Positions 24,935-33,216 of a stretch of 64,000 nt of DNA are shown piece by piece. The translations under genes were made by a program, and so were the position numbers. The DNA lies in the NCBI RefSeq assembly GCF_004331465.1, contig NZ_SJKB01000010.1, forward strand, positions 248,001-312,000, given 5' to 3'. This stretch comes from Kribbella pittospori. Its GTDB lineage: Bacteria; Actinomycetota; Actinomycetes; Propionibacteriales; Kribbellaceae. The notes beneath the pieces were generated by a model. That model searched no databases. It worked only from the letters and a program-made list of their open reading frames with translations, and had not been told where the DNA came from. Position 1 is the stretch's first letter. The number at the start of each line of letters is the position of its first letter.

Positions 24935-25951
24935 TCAGCGGCTTCGAGAGTGGCGAGCGGTGAGGACGGCGGTTGCGGCCGCTGTGCAGGTGGCCAGCGC
25001 GGTGGTGACCAGGCCGCGGTGCTGGGACGCCCAGAGTTGGTAGCTGCGCGGGGTTGAACGGTCGTCGAAGACGCCGTGCGTCCCGTAGTCCTGGCCCTCC
25101 TTCTGATCGGCCGGGTGCCAGAGGTTCGCGGCCTGGTCAGGGTCGGAGACCGAGTCGGTCTGCTGGGACTTGTAGCCGGTTCGGGCCAGGTAGCGGTCCA
25201 GCAGTCCGGCGGCGAACTTGTTCGCGATCAGCGTGGCGACGGTCGGCGTACCGACCCAGTACTCGCGGCGCTGTGGATGGTCCGCGGCGAACACCACCGC
25301 GTCGGCTGCGACCTCGGGCTGGAAGATCGGCGGCACCGGCTGCGGATGCTTGGGCAGCTTCGACAGGACCCAGGAGAACTGCGGGGTGTTCACGGCAGGC
25401 ATCTGCACCATCGTGACGCGCACGTTGGACTTGTCGTGCAGCAGTTCGCACCGCAACGAGTCGTGGAATCCCTGGATCGCGTGCTTGGCTCCGCAGTACG
25501 CCGATTGCAGCGGGATGCCGCGGTACGCCAACGCGGACCCGACCTGCACGATCGACCCCCGGTCGCGCGGCTTCATCCGGTCCAGTGCGGCGCGGGTGCC
25601 GTAGACATAGCCGAGGTACGTCACCTCGGTCGCCCGCTTGAACTCCTTCGGCTCGATCTGCGTGAACGGCGCGAACACCGAGGTGAAGGCAACGTTGGCC
25701 CAGACATCGATCGGCCCGAGTTCGTCCTCGACGCGCTGCGCGGCTGCCTCGACCTGTTCGTACTCGGCGACGTCGACCGGGATCGCGAGCGCCGTACCGC
25801 CGGCCGCCTCCACGTCGCGAGCCGCACCCTCGAGGCCTTCCTTGCCCCGTGCCAGCAACGCGACCTTGGCGCCCCGCCGGGCGAACGCGATCGCACTCGC
25901 GCGACCGATCCCACCACTCGCGCCCGTCACCACCACGACCTGCTTCGTCAC
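24935..25951 (-). CDS. SDR family oxidoreductase
   Basis: 338 residues from the GTG at 25951 (VTKQVVVVTGASGGIG), preceded by GGCGGAGGGC; upstream in-frame sequence lacks family similarity. It shows the classical SDR motifs TGASGGIG (NAD(P) binding) and NVAFTSVFAPF (in place of NNAG), with catalytic Ser and YxxxK in GSALAYRGIPLQSAYCGAKHA. About 80 C-terminal residues extend beyond the SDR core and end in a hydrophobic stretch (GLVTTALATCTAAATAVL), possibly a membrane anchor. The substrate is unknown. Confidence 0.87.
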   Translation of the reverse strand: MTKQVVVVTGASGGIGRASAIAFARRGAKVALLARGKEGLEGAARDVEAAGGTALAIPVDVAEYEQVEAAAQRVEDELGPIDVWANVAFTSVFAPFTQIEPKEFKRATEVTYLGYVYGTRAALDRMKPRDRGSIVQVGSALAYRGIPLQSAYCGAKHAIQGFHDSLRCELLHDKSNVRVTMVQMPAVNTPQFSWVLSKLPKHPQPVPPIFQPEVAADAVVFAADHPQRREYWVGTPTVATLIANKFAAGLLDRYLARTGYKSQQTDSVSDPDQAANLWHPADQKEGQDYGTHGVFDDRSTPRSYQLWASQHRGLVTTALATCTAAATAVLTARHSRSR

Positions 25952-26046
25952 GCCCTCCGCCTCCTCAGCTCGATTCAGGACTCGGTCCGACCGGTACCCC
26001 GATCGCCGTACCGGATGCACAGGTTTGGGCCGGGGCACGGGAAGGC

Positions 26047-27720
26047 ATGCGGCTGACCGAGACTGCTGACGTCTGGTGGAAGAACGCGGTGGTGTACTGC
26101 CTCGATGTCGAGACGTTCTTCGACACCGACGGTGACGGGCGCGGTGATCTGCAGGGCGTGAGTCAGCGGATCGACCATCTGGCCGAGCTCGGCGTCACTT
26201 GCCTGTGGTTGATGCCGTTCTATCCGACGCCGGACCGCGACGACGGGTATGACATCACCGACTTCTACGGGGTCGATCCCCGGCTGGGGTCGCACGGCGA
26301 TCTGGTCGAGCTGCTCACGCTCGCGCAGGACCGCGGGATCCGGGTGATCGCCGACCTGGTCGTCAACCACACTTCTGACCAGCATCCGTGGTTCCGGAGT
26401 GCGCGGGAGTCGCGGCAATCGCCGTACCGGGGCTGGTACGTCTGGCGGGACGAGCCGCCGCCCGACGCGGACAAGGGAATCGTCTTCCCGGACCAGGAGG
26501 ACAGCCTGTGGCAGTACGACGAGGAGGCCGGTCAGTACTACCTGCACCGGTTCTACAAGCACCAGCCGGATCTTGACATCGCGAACGCGGAGGTGCGTGA
26601 GGAGATCGAGCGGGTGATCGGGTTCTGGTCGCAGCTGGGGATGTCCGGGTTCCGGGTCGACGCCGTACCGTTCCTGCTCGACACCGCCGGCGCGCTCGAT
26701 GCATCCGGCCTGCCGGATCCGCACGACTATCTGCGTGACCTGCGGGCGTTCCTGGATCGGCGGCGCGGTCAGTCGATGCTGCTCGGCGAGGTCAATCTGC
26801 CCTATCCCGACGTACGGCGCTTCTTCGGGGACGAGGACGGCGACGAGCTGACGATGTGTTTCGACTTCATCGGGATGCAGCGGCTGTATCTGTCCCTGGC
26901 GCGCAACGATCCGGCCGAGCTGGTGCAGGCGTTGCGGTCGCGTCCGGATCGGCCGGAGGAGGGCCAGTGGGGCACGTTCGTCCGCAACCACGACGAACTC
27001 ACGCTGGACAAGCTGTCCGACGAGGAACGCCAGGAGGTGTTCGACGCGTTCGGTCCGGCGGAGAACATGCAGCTGTACGGCCGCGGTCTGCGCCGGCGGT
27101 TGCCGCCGATGTTGGGGAACGACCTTGCCCGGCTGAAGATGGTGTACAGCTTGCTGTTCTCGTTGCCTGGTACGCCGGTGCTGTTCTACGGCGAGGAGAT
27201 CGGGATGGGGGAGAACCTCGCTGCGGAAGGGCGCAACGCCGTACGGACGCCTATGCAGTGGACGACTGGGTTGAACGGCGGGTTCTCGACCGCTGACCCT
27301 GCTGAGCTGGCCGCTCCGGTGACTGAGGGGGAGTTTGGTCCTGAGCACGTCAACGTCGCTGCTCAGCGGCGCGATCCGGAGTCGCTGCTGAACTGGATGC
27401 GGCTGTTGATCCGGCGGTATCGGGAGTGTCCCGAGCTGTCGTGGGGCGAGTGCACGATCCTTGAACACGAGTCGCCGTCGGTCTTCGCGCACCGGTCTGA
27501 CCACGAGGATGGGACGATCGTTGCCCTCCACAACTTCGCTGCGGAACCGGCTCGGGTCACCTTGGCGGTGGCGGGTGCTGGGGTCGGCGTACAAGCGGTC
27601 GATCTCCTGCACGATGGCACCACGGACGTCCAGGAGGACGGCATGATCTGTCTCGATGTGGATGGCTACGGCTCGCGTTGGCTCCGCATCATCCGGCCGG
27701 GCGACCGCTACATCCTGTGA
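26047..27720 (+). CDS. GH13 alpha-amylase family enzyme, trehalose-synthase-like
   Basis: 557 residues, cytosolic (no signal peptide). The opening (WWKNAVVYCLDVETFFDTDGDGRGDLQGV) and size match the TreS/maltose glucosyltransferase branch of GH13. Catalytic residues are nucleophile Asp205 (GFRVDAVPF), acid/base Glu248 (LLGEVNLP) and Asp316 (VRNHDE). Region I appears as VNHTSDQH. Typical TreS interconverts maltose and trehalose. No maltokinase domain or neighbour is present, so the exact specificity (TreS, oligo-glucosidase or sucrose-active enzyme) is open. Confidence 0.85.
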   Translation: MRLTETADVWWKNAVVYCLDVETFFDTDGDGRGDLQGVSQRIDHLAELGVTCLWLMPFYPTPDRDDGYDITDFYGVDPRLGSHGDLVELLTLAQDRGIRVIADLVVNHTSDQHPWFRSARESRQSPYRGWYVWRDEPPPDADKGIVFPDQEDSLWQYDEEAGQYYLHRFYKHQPDLDIANAEVREEIERVIGFWSQLGMSGFRVDAVPFLLDTAGALDASGLPDPHDYLRDLRAFLDRRRGQSMLLGEVNLPYPDVRRFFGDEDGDELTMCFDFIGMQRLYLSLARNDPAELVQALRSRPDRPEEGQWGTFVRNHDELTLDKLSDEERQEVFDAFGPAENMQLYGRGLRRRLPPMLGNDLARLKMVYSLLFSLPGTPVLFYGEEIGMGENLAAEGRNAVRTPMQWTTGLNGGFSTADPAELAAPVTEGEFGPEHVNVAAQRRDPESLLNWMRLLIRRYRECPELSWGECTILEHESPSVFAHRSDHEDGTIVALHNFAAEPARVTLAVAGAGVGVQAVDLLHDGTTDVQEDGMICLDVDGYGSRWLRIIRPGDRYIL

Positions 27721-28022
27721 TCTTGTAATCCCACGCATCCGCTACGCGCGCTCCTGTCGTCGCGTGCTCGCGGACCCTCCCGCCCAGCCTTGAGGGCAGG
27801 CTGCCGCCTGCGATCGACTGCCGGGAGGTGGTCGTGGCGCTGATGTATTCACCCGATGGGGGCGCGTGAGCGGGTGATGCTTCGGAGGGAACGTCGGCGT
27901 GGCCGAGCTGACTGTAGGTGGATGCCTCCGGTCACCGGCCCGGATCCGGCCTGTCACCAACCTCATGACCATGTACCAGTTGGACGGCTTTCCGGAAAGT
28001 TGTCGTCGCCTGGTGGCGATTT
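27721..28022. other. Intergenic region without a recognisable gene
   Basis: No reading frame here has family similarity or a good start site. It contains CCCACGCATCC at 27730-27740, the reverse complement of the GGATGCGTGGG element found twice downstream, and a perfect 12-bp palindrome CTTTCCGGAAAG at 27988-27999. Confidence 0.4.
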
Positions 28023-28076
28023 GTTTCCGGACATCGCATCGGCGCGACAGCCTGCCTCAAGGTCGGATGCGTGGGG
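28023..28076 (+). promoter_or_regulatory. Duplicated promoter module, copy 1 (csbD)
   Basis: GTTTCCGG (28023), GCGAC (28044) and GGTCGGATGCGTGGGG (28061-28076) occur at the same offsets as in copy 2 at 28462-28515. The CsbD start codon is 89 nt downstream. GTTTC resembles the -35 of SigB/SigH-type stress sigma factors; the -10 assignment is unclear. Confidence 0.5.
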
Positions 28077-28164
28077 GATCCACCCCAGCCGCATGCGCAT
28101 GGATCGGCGGATCGGGGGCACCCGGAGCGCGACAAACGTCCGGAACTTCGAGGAGGAGAGTTCG

Positions 28165-28338
28165 ATGGATGCTGGCGACAAGATGAAGCACGCCGCCGAG
28201 TCGGCCAAGGGCAAGATCAAGGAGAAGACCGGGGACGCGACCGACAATCGCGATCTGCAGGCCGAAGGGCAGGCGGAGAAGACGAAGGCCGACCTGAAGC
28301 AGGCCGGCGAGAAAGCCAAGGACGCCTTCACAGACTGA
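28165..28338 (+). CDS. CsbD family general stress protein
   Basis: 57 residues, starting MDAGDKMKHAAESAKGKIKEKTGDATDN, with a strong GAGGAGGAG Shine-Dalgarno site. It is a highly charged, Lys/Glu/Ala-rich small helical protein, as expected of the CsbD/YjbJ family, whose members are abundant under general (SigB-type) stress. It is cytosolic and the molecular role is unknown. It is preceded by a promoter module duplicated upstream of the adjacent GAF-ANTAR regulator, so both are probably induced together. Confidence 0.88.
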   Translation: MDAGDKMKHAAESAKGKIKEKTGDATDNRDLQAEGQAEKTKADLKQAGEKAKDAFTD

Positions 28339-28461
28339 CAGCGCGTGATCGACCCGCGGTGTCAAGGCCGCAGTCGCCTGAGAGTCCTACCGCCCGCCGG
28401 GGGGGTATGCCCCAGCGCCCCGGCACGTGCAGCCACGGAAGCAGTGCGCCGATCGGGAGTC

Positions 28462-28515
28462 GTTTCAGGTCAGTACGGGCAGGCGACCCCACCTCCGCCG
28501 GTCGGATGCGTGGGG
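28462..28515 (+). promoter_or_regulatory. Duplicated promoter module, copy 2 (GAF-ANTAR gene)
   Basis: GTTTCAGG (28462), GCGAC (28483) and GGTCGGATGCGTGGGG (28500-28515) have spacing identical to copy 1. The regulator's ATG is 66 nt downstream. The 16-bp 3' element is identical in both copies. Confidence 0.5.
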
Positions 28516-28580
28516 TCACCTCAGCACGCCACAGGCACGGTTCGTACCGGTCTGAGGAGTTGCGGGGCAAAATAGGGGCC

Positions 28581-29333
28581 ATGGAACGCGGTGAGTTGGA
28601 AGACGCGGCGGATGCCGGCGTCCTCGACCGGGGACCTGCCCGATCGGGGCTCGTCCCGGACACGGACGCGGTGGCTGGTGTGTTCGCGCGCCTGGCGCTC
28701 GAGTTGCATGACTCGGCGGGGGTCGAGGAGACGGTGCAGGCCGTGGTGGAGTTCGCGCTGCAGGCGCTGGGTTGTTCGCACGCCGGTGTCGCGCTGGCCA
28801 CTCGCGGGCGGCCTGAGGTTCCGGCGGTGACGGATCCGGTGGTTGGGGAGATCTACCAGTGGCAGATGGCGAGTCGCGAAGGTCCCCTGGTGGTGTCGAT
28901 GCGTGAGCACAGCACGCTGCTGGTGCGAGACACCGCGACGGACGGCCGGTGGCCGGACTGGGCGGCGAAGGTGCTGTCGCTGGGTGTCCGCAGCGTTCTC
29001 GACGTTCCCCTGACGACGGCAGCCGGCACAGTCGGCGTACTCGGGTTGTACAGCGCGACGCCGGATGCGTTCGACGCTGACGACGAGGCGGTCGCGCACA
29101 TCCTGGCCAGGCATGCGTCGGTGGCGGTGGCGACCGCGCGCAAGGAGGCCAGCCTGGCTCAGGCGGTCGACGCGCGCAAGCTGGTCGGGCAGGCGATGGG
29201 CATCCTGATGGAGCGGTACGGCGTGGACGGCGATCGCGCGTTCGCGATCCTCAAGCGGTACTCCCAGGACACCAACACCAAGCTCCGCGACGTGGCCCAG
29301 CGCCTGATCGACACCCGCAAATTACCGAAGTAA
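28581..29333 (+). CDS. GAF and ANTAR domain transcription antitermination regulator
   Basis: 250 residues. The GAF sensor domain is at about residues 35-175 (VVEFALQALGCSHAGVALATRG...VRSVLDVPLTTAAGTVGVLGLYSATPDAFDADDE). The ANTAR RNA-binding domain is at about 190-245 (ARKLVGQAMGILMERYGVDGDRAFAILKRYSQDTNTKLRDVAQRLIDT), with the conserved Ala/Met/Gly core. ANTAR proteins bind paired-hexaloop RNA hairpins to prevent termination. The GAF ligand is unknown. No matching RNA target was recognised nearby. Confidence 0.9.
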   Translation: MERGELEDAADAGVLDRGPARSGLVPDTDAVAGVFARLALELHDSAGVEETVQAVVEFALQALGCSHAGVALATRGRPEVPAVTDPVVGEIYQWQMASREGPLVVSMREHSTLLVRDTATDGRWPDWAAKVLSLGVRSVLDVPLTTAAGTVGVLGLYSATPDAFDADDEAVAHILARHASVAVATARKEASLAQAVDARKLVGQAMGILMERYGVDGDRAFAILKRYSQDTNTKLRDVAQRLIDTRKLPK

Positions 29334-29480
29334 GACTCCGGGATCGAGCGGAGTCCGTAATCCGGTTGAGTGCCTCAGGGGGCTAGTGCGGTATACCGCA
29401 ATGGTGGCAAGCTTGCCCCCGGGTGGGCCTGTTGAGCAGTCAGCAGCCGAAGTGGGATTCGGGTTGTGGCTGGAGGAATG
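29334..29480. other. Intergenic region with a 14-bp palindrome
   Basis: No gene is seen here. TGCGGTATACCGCA at 29387-29400 is a perfect palindrome and could be an operator for the downstream small ORF/EEP gene pair. A GGGGGC...GCCCCC pair (29379-, 29414-) could also form a weak hairpin around it. Confidence 0.35.
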
Positions 29481-29678
29481 ATGACCGTCGGTGGTGTCGA
29501 TACGTACTACGACTACGACGAGAAGCAGTGGAAGAGCCGGAGACTCGGCGGCGGACCGATTCGTCGCGGACCGGTGTGCCCGGCCCCGAAGTCTCCGGAA
29601 CAACACGAGCAAAGCGGTGGCCAGAAGCCGCCCGAAGCCCGCAATCGGCCGCACAAGTCAGTAGCCCTTGGTGGTTGA
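29481..29678 (+). CDS. Possible small protein (65 aa)
   Basis: The frame begins MTVGGVDTYYDYDEKQWKSRR at the second of two adjacent ATGs, with GGAGG 4 nt upstream. It ends inside the start region of the next gene (8-bp overlap with GTG 29671). Codon use is reasonable at the start and poor at the Pro/Arg-rich end. No family was recognised; it may be a real short coupled gene or chance. Confidence 0.3.
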   Translation: MTVGGVDTYYDYDEKQWKSRRLGGGPIRRGPVCPAPKSPEQHEQSGGQKPPEARNRPHKSVALGG

Positions 29679-30492
29679 TCATCAGGTCCGGGCGATGACC
29701 TGGAACATCTGGTGGCGGTTCGGACCTCGGTGGCGTGAGCGGCAGCCCGGGATCCTCGCAACGATCGAGCGGTTCACGCCCGATGTCGTCGCCTTGCAGG
29801 AGGTCTGGAGCGCAGACGGTACGACGCAGGCCGAGGAACTCGCGCAGCAGCTCGGCTTCCACTCGACGTTCGCGGCTCCCTCGTATCCGACTGCGCCAGA
29901 TCCGCCGGTGCTTCCGGACCACGAGGGTGTCGAACTCGGGGTGGCGTTGCTCAGCCGCTGGCCGATCCTGAACCAGGACGTGATCGCGATGCCGTCACGC
30001 CACCGCGCGTGGGATCCGGTCGTCCTGAGAGCCTCGGTCGCTCATCCCGCCGGCCCGCTCCCGATCCTCGTGGCGTGCCTCGAGCACGCGACGACATACA
30101 GCGATGACCGGCTGGCTCAAGCCGGCCTACTGGCCGACCTCGCCACCGATCCCGCCACCGACGGACCGTGTCCGTCCTTGGTGATGGGAGACCTGAACGC
30201 CGCGCCCGACAGCGCCGTACTGCGGCCGTTGCGCGACGTACTGATCGACGCCTGGGTGGATGGGAACGGCGCATCGGACGCGGTCACGCTGCCCTCGACG
30301 CATCCGTCTGCTCCGCTCGAAGCCGGCCCGGAGTTGGTCGACCAGCGGATCGACCACATTTTCTACCGGCCCGGGCACGAGGATCAGCTCGTCAACGTCG
30401 AGTCGGCCGTCATCGCTGGGGATGCTGTGGACGGCGTCTTCCCGTCCGACCACAGAGCGGTGATCTGCGACTTCCGCTGGCATGATCGGTGA
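29671..30492 (+). CDS. Endonuclease/exonuclease/phosphatase family protein
   Basis: About 273 residues; the start is uncertain (GTG 29671, TTG 29668 or ATG 29695). It has the EEP fold motifs MTWNIWWR (Asn), VVALQEVW (metal-binding Glu), VMGDLNAAPDS (Asp/Asn) and PSDHRAVICDF (catalytic Asp-His). These define a Mg-dependent phosphoesterase of the exonuclease III/sphingomyelinase superfamily. No signal peptide is present, so it is likely cytosolic. The substrate (DNA, nucleotide, lipid or sugar phosphate) cannot be assigned. Confidence 0.87.
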   Translation: MVDHQVRAMTWNIWWRFGPRWRERQPGILATIERFTPDVVALQEVWSADGTTQAEELAQQLGFHSTFAAPSYPTAPDPPVLPDHEGVELGVALLSRWPILNQDVIAMPSRHRAWDPVVLRASVAHPAGPLPILVACLEHATTYSDDRLAQAGLLADLATDPATDGPCPSLVMGDLNAAPDSAVLRPLRDVLIDAWVDGNGASDAVTLPSTHPSAPLEAGPELVDQRIDHIFYRPGHEDQLVNVESAVIAGDAVDGVFPSDHRAVICDFRWHDR

Positions 30493-30514
30493 ACCGATCG
30501 GCGGAAGGGATCTG

Positions 30515-30985
30515 GTGGAGTTCAACCTTGCTCAGGTCAATGTCGCGAGGATGCGGGCGGAGGCCGGCTCGCCTGTCGTCGGTGAGTTCATCGCGGCGCT
30601 GGATCCGGTCAACCGGCTCGCGGACCAGAGCCCGGGCTTCGTCTGGCGCCTCCCGGCTGCCGATGGGCACGTACTGACCCACGGGCCTGGCGGTGCGCGC
30701 GATGTGGTGAACCTGTCGGTGTGGTCGTCGTACGAGGACCTGCATGCGTTCGTCTATCGCAGCGCGCACGGTCGCTTCGTGCTGAAGCGGAGCCGGTGGT
30801 TCGAGAAGGTCCAGCAGCCGTCGACCGCACTCTGGTGGCTGGCCGCGGGTGAGCACCCGACCGTCGAGGACGCCCTGGCCCGCCTCGACTACCTGCGCCG
30901 CTGGGGTCCATCCCCGAAGGCCTTCACCCTCCGCCGCCGCTACGACCCGAACGGGCGGCCGGTAGGTGTCAGAAGCACCCGGTGA
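30515..30985 (+). CDS. DUF3291 family protein
   Basis: 156 residues from GTG 30515, chosen because GGAAGGGA lies 5 nt upstream; an ATG at 30482 overlapping the previous gene is possible. It matches the DUF3291 pattern: start EFNLAQVNVARMRAE, then GFVWRLP, NLSVWSSYEDLHAFVYRSAHGRFVLKRSRWFE and ALWWLAAGEHPTVEDALARLDYL. The fold resembles a dimeric alpha/beta-barrel (ABM-like) monooxygenase domain, but no reaction is established. It is likely cotranscribed with the EEP gene. Confidence 0.83.
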   Translation: MEFNLAQVNVARMRAEAGSPVVGEFIAALDPVNRLADQSPGFVWRLPAADGHVLTHGPGGARDVVNLSVWSSYEDLHAFVYRSAHGRFVLKRSRWFEKVQQPSTALWWLAAGEHPTVEDALARLDYLRRWGPSPKAFTLRRRYDPNGRPVGVRSTR

Positions 30986-30989
30986 CGGG

Positions 30990-31778
30990 TCAGCGGGCTT
31001 CGAGGATTGCGAGGTCGCGGGTTGCGAAGCGGTAGTGCTCGCAGGCTTCTTCCATCAGTACGGCGAGGCATTCGGCGACCGCGAAGGGTTCGTCGGGATA
31101 GCCGGGAGCCGGGTTGCGGTTGCTGGTCCGGCCGAGGTCGGCGTTGGTGAGGGCGTCGACGGTACGGCGTACCAGGGCCATCCGGTCGGCGAGGACCCGG
31201 AGGACTTCGTCGTACGCCGGGGTCGCGTCGAGGTCGATGCCTAGGGCAACCGCATCCTGGTCGGCGTACCAGGACTGGATGACGCCGAGCGGATGGTACG
31301 GGCGTTCCTGGTCGAGGACCGTGCGGCTGAGCCAGGCGTCGACGATGAAGACGAGGTGGCGCAGGGTCTCGGCGAAGGACCATTCGCCGTCGACGCGTTC
31401 GTTCCAGGCGGCCTCGGGCAGGCGTTCGGCACGTGCGATGGCGTCGGACCAGAGCTTCTCGACCGTGTCCCACATCGCGCGGAAGCCGTCGGCGTCCTGG
31501 ATCTCGCGGAGCTGGACGCGCTCGGGATGCCGGCGGTCGAGTTCGGCGTCGACGTACCCGGTCACGTCGACTCCGTTGACGAGCAGCCGCTCGACGTATC
31601 CCGAGATGTCGACGTCGACCAGGCAGCCGTCGACGATCTTCACCCCGGACAGATCGCAGTCGGTGAAGCGTGCGCCGCGGAGATCCGCGACCCGGAACGC
31701 CGCACCGCGAAAGGTATCCGTTTCCTCGCCGCCACCCGAGAACCGGTGCGGGCCGTACTGAGCGTCATCCATCGCCAT
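30990..31778 (-). CDS. DinB-superfamily protein with N-terminal pentapeptide-like repeats
   Basis: 262 residues from ATG 31778 (31772 is also possible). Residues about 22-70 contain pentapeptide-type repeats (FRGAAFRVADLRGARFTDCDLSGVKIVDGCLVDVDIS). The rest is a four-helix DinB/MST-like bundle with metal-ligand-type His (TLRHLVFIVDAW, EEACEHYRFATRDL). DinB-fold enzymes are metal-dependent thiol transferases or damage-inducible proteins. The fusion is seen in actinobacterial genomes but no function is established. Confidence 0.8.
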   Translation of the reverse strand: MAMDDAQYGPHRFSGGGEETDTFRGAAFRVADLRGARFTDCDLSGVKIVDGCLVDVDISGYVERLLVNGVDVTGYVDAELDRRHPERVQLREIQDADGFRAMWDTVEKLWSDAIARAERLPEAAWNERVDGEWSFAETLRHLVFIVDAWLSRTVLDQERPYHPLGVIQSWYADQDAVALGIDLDATPAYDEVLRVLADRMALVRRTVDALTNADLGRTSNRNPAPGYPDEPFAVAECLAVLMEEACEHYRFATRDLAILEAR

Positions 31779-31847
31779 AGTCAACCATCTACGGACCTCA
31801 GCGGAGGGTCGCGATTTCCGGCGAGCCGTCGCGATGGAGTGGCGGGG

Positions 31848-32051
31848 TCAGCTGGGCACCCGGCCCCGGAGTCTGTCCTTCGCGCCACGCTCGACGAACA
31901 GCGGCACGAAATCCCGGATCGGGTTGGGTTCGAACTCGGGCCGGCTGGCCTCGACCGCGGCCGCGACATCGTCGGCGGGGACGTCAGGGAACTGCTTGCG
32001 CAGGCGCACGATCGCCTCGGCGATCGCGCGATCCTCTTCGGACCTGTCCAT
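31848..32051 (-). CDS. Small three-helix-bundle dimerisation-type protein
   Basis: 67 residues. The pattern AIAEAIVRLRKQFPDVPADDVAAAVEASRPEFEPNPIRDFVPLFVERGAKDRL fits the short actinobacterial three-helix bundle proteins often encoded near stress regulators. The sequence is amphipathic and the protein cytosolic. No activity is known. It is a monocistronic gene of ordinary codon use. Confidence 0.72.
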   Translation of the reverse strand: MDRSEEDRAIAEAIVRLRKQFPDVPADDVAAAVEASRPEFEPNPIRDFVPLFVERGAKDRLRGRVPS

Positions 32052-32134
32052 CTTTCAACTGTGAAGTCCCCGGTGACCGAAAATCAAACGCACTCCCGAT
32101 AACCGGACGCCGGCCCCCGGCGTCGAACGATGAG

Positions 32135-32584
32135 TCAGCGGCCGGTGGTGCCGTCGATCTGTTCGCGGATGATGTCGGCGTGGCCGGCGTGCCGGGAGGT
32201 CTCGCCGATGACGGCCAGGATCGCCCAGCGCAGGTCGTGGCTCTTGCCGTTGCGGGTCACCGGTGCGTCCGCGTCGCCGATCGCGGCGACGATCTCGTTG
32301 CTGGTCTGGCAGGCAGCGCGGTAGTCGGCGCGAAGGTCCTTCAGCGAAACCGTTGGGTCGACCTGCATCGACCGCTTCCCCCGGGTCGCCTTCCGTCCGG
32401 CCACGATCTCCTCGAACCACAGCGACTCGACGAACGTCAGGTGCTGGATCAGGCCGGCGATGTTGGTACCGGAATCGACCGTACTGCGCCGCGCATCCGC
32501 CTCACTCAGCCCGGCCGACTTCTTCAGCACTCCGGCCCGCAACCCATCGAGCGCCGCACACAACTGCTCGACCTCGCCAGTCAT
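32135..32584 (-). CDS. DinB/DUF664 family protein
   Basis: 149 residues. A DUF664-type four-helix bundle: LCAALDGLRAGVLKKSAGLSEADARRSTVDSGTNIAGLIQHLTFVESLWFEEIVAGR, ending with LAVIGETSRHAGHADIIREQIDGTTGR. His residues in IQHLTFVE and RHAGHAD form the putative divalent-metal site of the YfiT/DinB fold. It may be a mycothiol-dependent enzyme, the low-molecular-weight thiol role common to this superfamily in actinobacteria; this is family-level inference. Confidence 0.87.
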   Translation of the reverse strand: MTGEVEQLCAALDGLRAGVLKKSAGLSEADARRSTVDSGTNIAGLIQHLTFVESLWFEEIVAGRKATRGKRSMQVDPTVSLKDLRADYRAACQTSNEIVAAIGDADAPVTRNGKSHDLRWAILAVIGETSRHAGHADIIREQIDGTTGR

Positions 32585-32615
32585 GCTGCGAGCATAACCA
32601 CGCCACGCGGCGGTC

Positions 32616-33200
32616 TCAGTCGTCCGTTGTGGGCTCCTTGTTCCAGCCGTGGAACGAGCTGAGATCGCCGGCGTCCCAGGCGGCGCGCAGTCCGGGCGTG
32701 CTGAGGTCCCAGTCCGGACGGCATTCCTGGCTGACCTCCCGGAGGTCCCGCCACAGCTCGGCGATCGACGGCCGGCCCCAGAACCAGTACCCGTTGTAGA
32801 TGCTGTGGACCACCAGTCCCGGTTTGAGGACGATGGTGTGCGGGATCATCGGGTCGTTCTCGGGATCGGTGTACTCCTGGATGTCGAGGTCCCGCTGGAC
32901 GATCCGTCCCGGGTCCTCCAGGAACGGCCACTGCGCGCCGACCGACGCGCGGAACTCCTGCAGGGTGTGGTGCTCGTCGGTCGCGATCGTGACGATCTGG
33001 GCGTACCCGACCGCGATCTTCGGATAGAACGCCGCGAGCTCCTGGTGCTGCTGGTGCTCCTTCGGGCAGTAGTGCCCGCGCGCCAGCGTGAGAATCATCG
33101 GATCGTCCCCCTGCAACTCACTGAGCTTCCGCGGAACGCTGGTGTGATCCGGCAACTCGTAGTCGGGGAACGCACTCCCGGGAGTGATGTCGGCACGCAT
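32616..33200 (-). CDS. Redoxin (AhpC/TSA-like) domain protein
   Basis: 194 residues from ATG 33200 (MRADITPGSAFPDYELPDHTSVPRKLSELQGDDPMILTLARGHYCPKEHQQ). It has a thioredoxin-like peroxiredoxin fold with a single candidate peroxidatic Cys in RGHYCPKE, rather than the usual TxxCT/S motif. The segment IVTIATDEHHTLQEFRASVGAQWPFLEDPGR is typical. It may reduce peroxides in a 1-Cys mode or have another thiol role. It lies 16 bp downstream of, and on the same strand as, the VOC gene, so they are cotranscribed. Confidence 0.82.
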   Translation of the reverse strand: MRADITPGSAFPDYELPDHTSVPRKLSELQGDDPMILTLARGHYCPKEHQQHQELAAFYPKIAVGYAQIVTIATDEHHTLQEFRASVGAQWPFLEDPGRIVQRDLDIQEYTDPENDPMIPHTIVLKPGLVVHSIYNGYWFWGRPSIAELWRDLREVSQECRPDWDLSTPGLRAAWDAGDLSSFHGWNKEPTTDD

Positions 33201-33216
33201 TGAACGTCTCCGCTGC

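Noticed and set aside
27776..27828. CCTCCCG...CGGGAGG pair as terminator of the GH13 gene
   Set aside because: Arms are only 7 bp with a 39-nt loop and no supporting stem. The evidence is too weak to call.
30957..30967. GCCGGTAGGTG as a fourth copy of the shared 44-52 kb element
   Set aside because: It lies inside the DUF3291 coding end (codons for Arg-Pro-Val-Gly) and matches only the 11-bp core.
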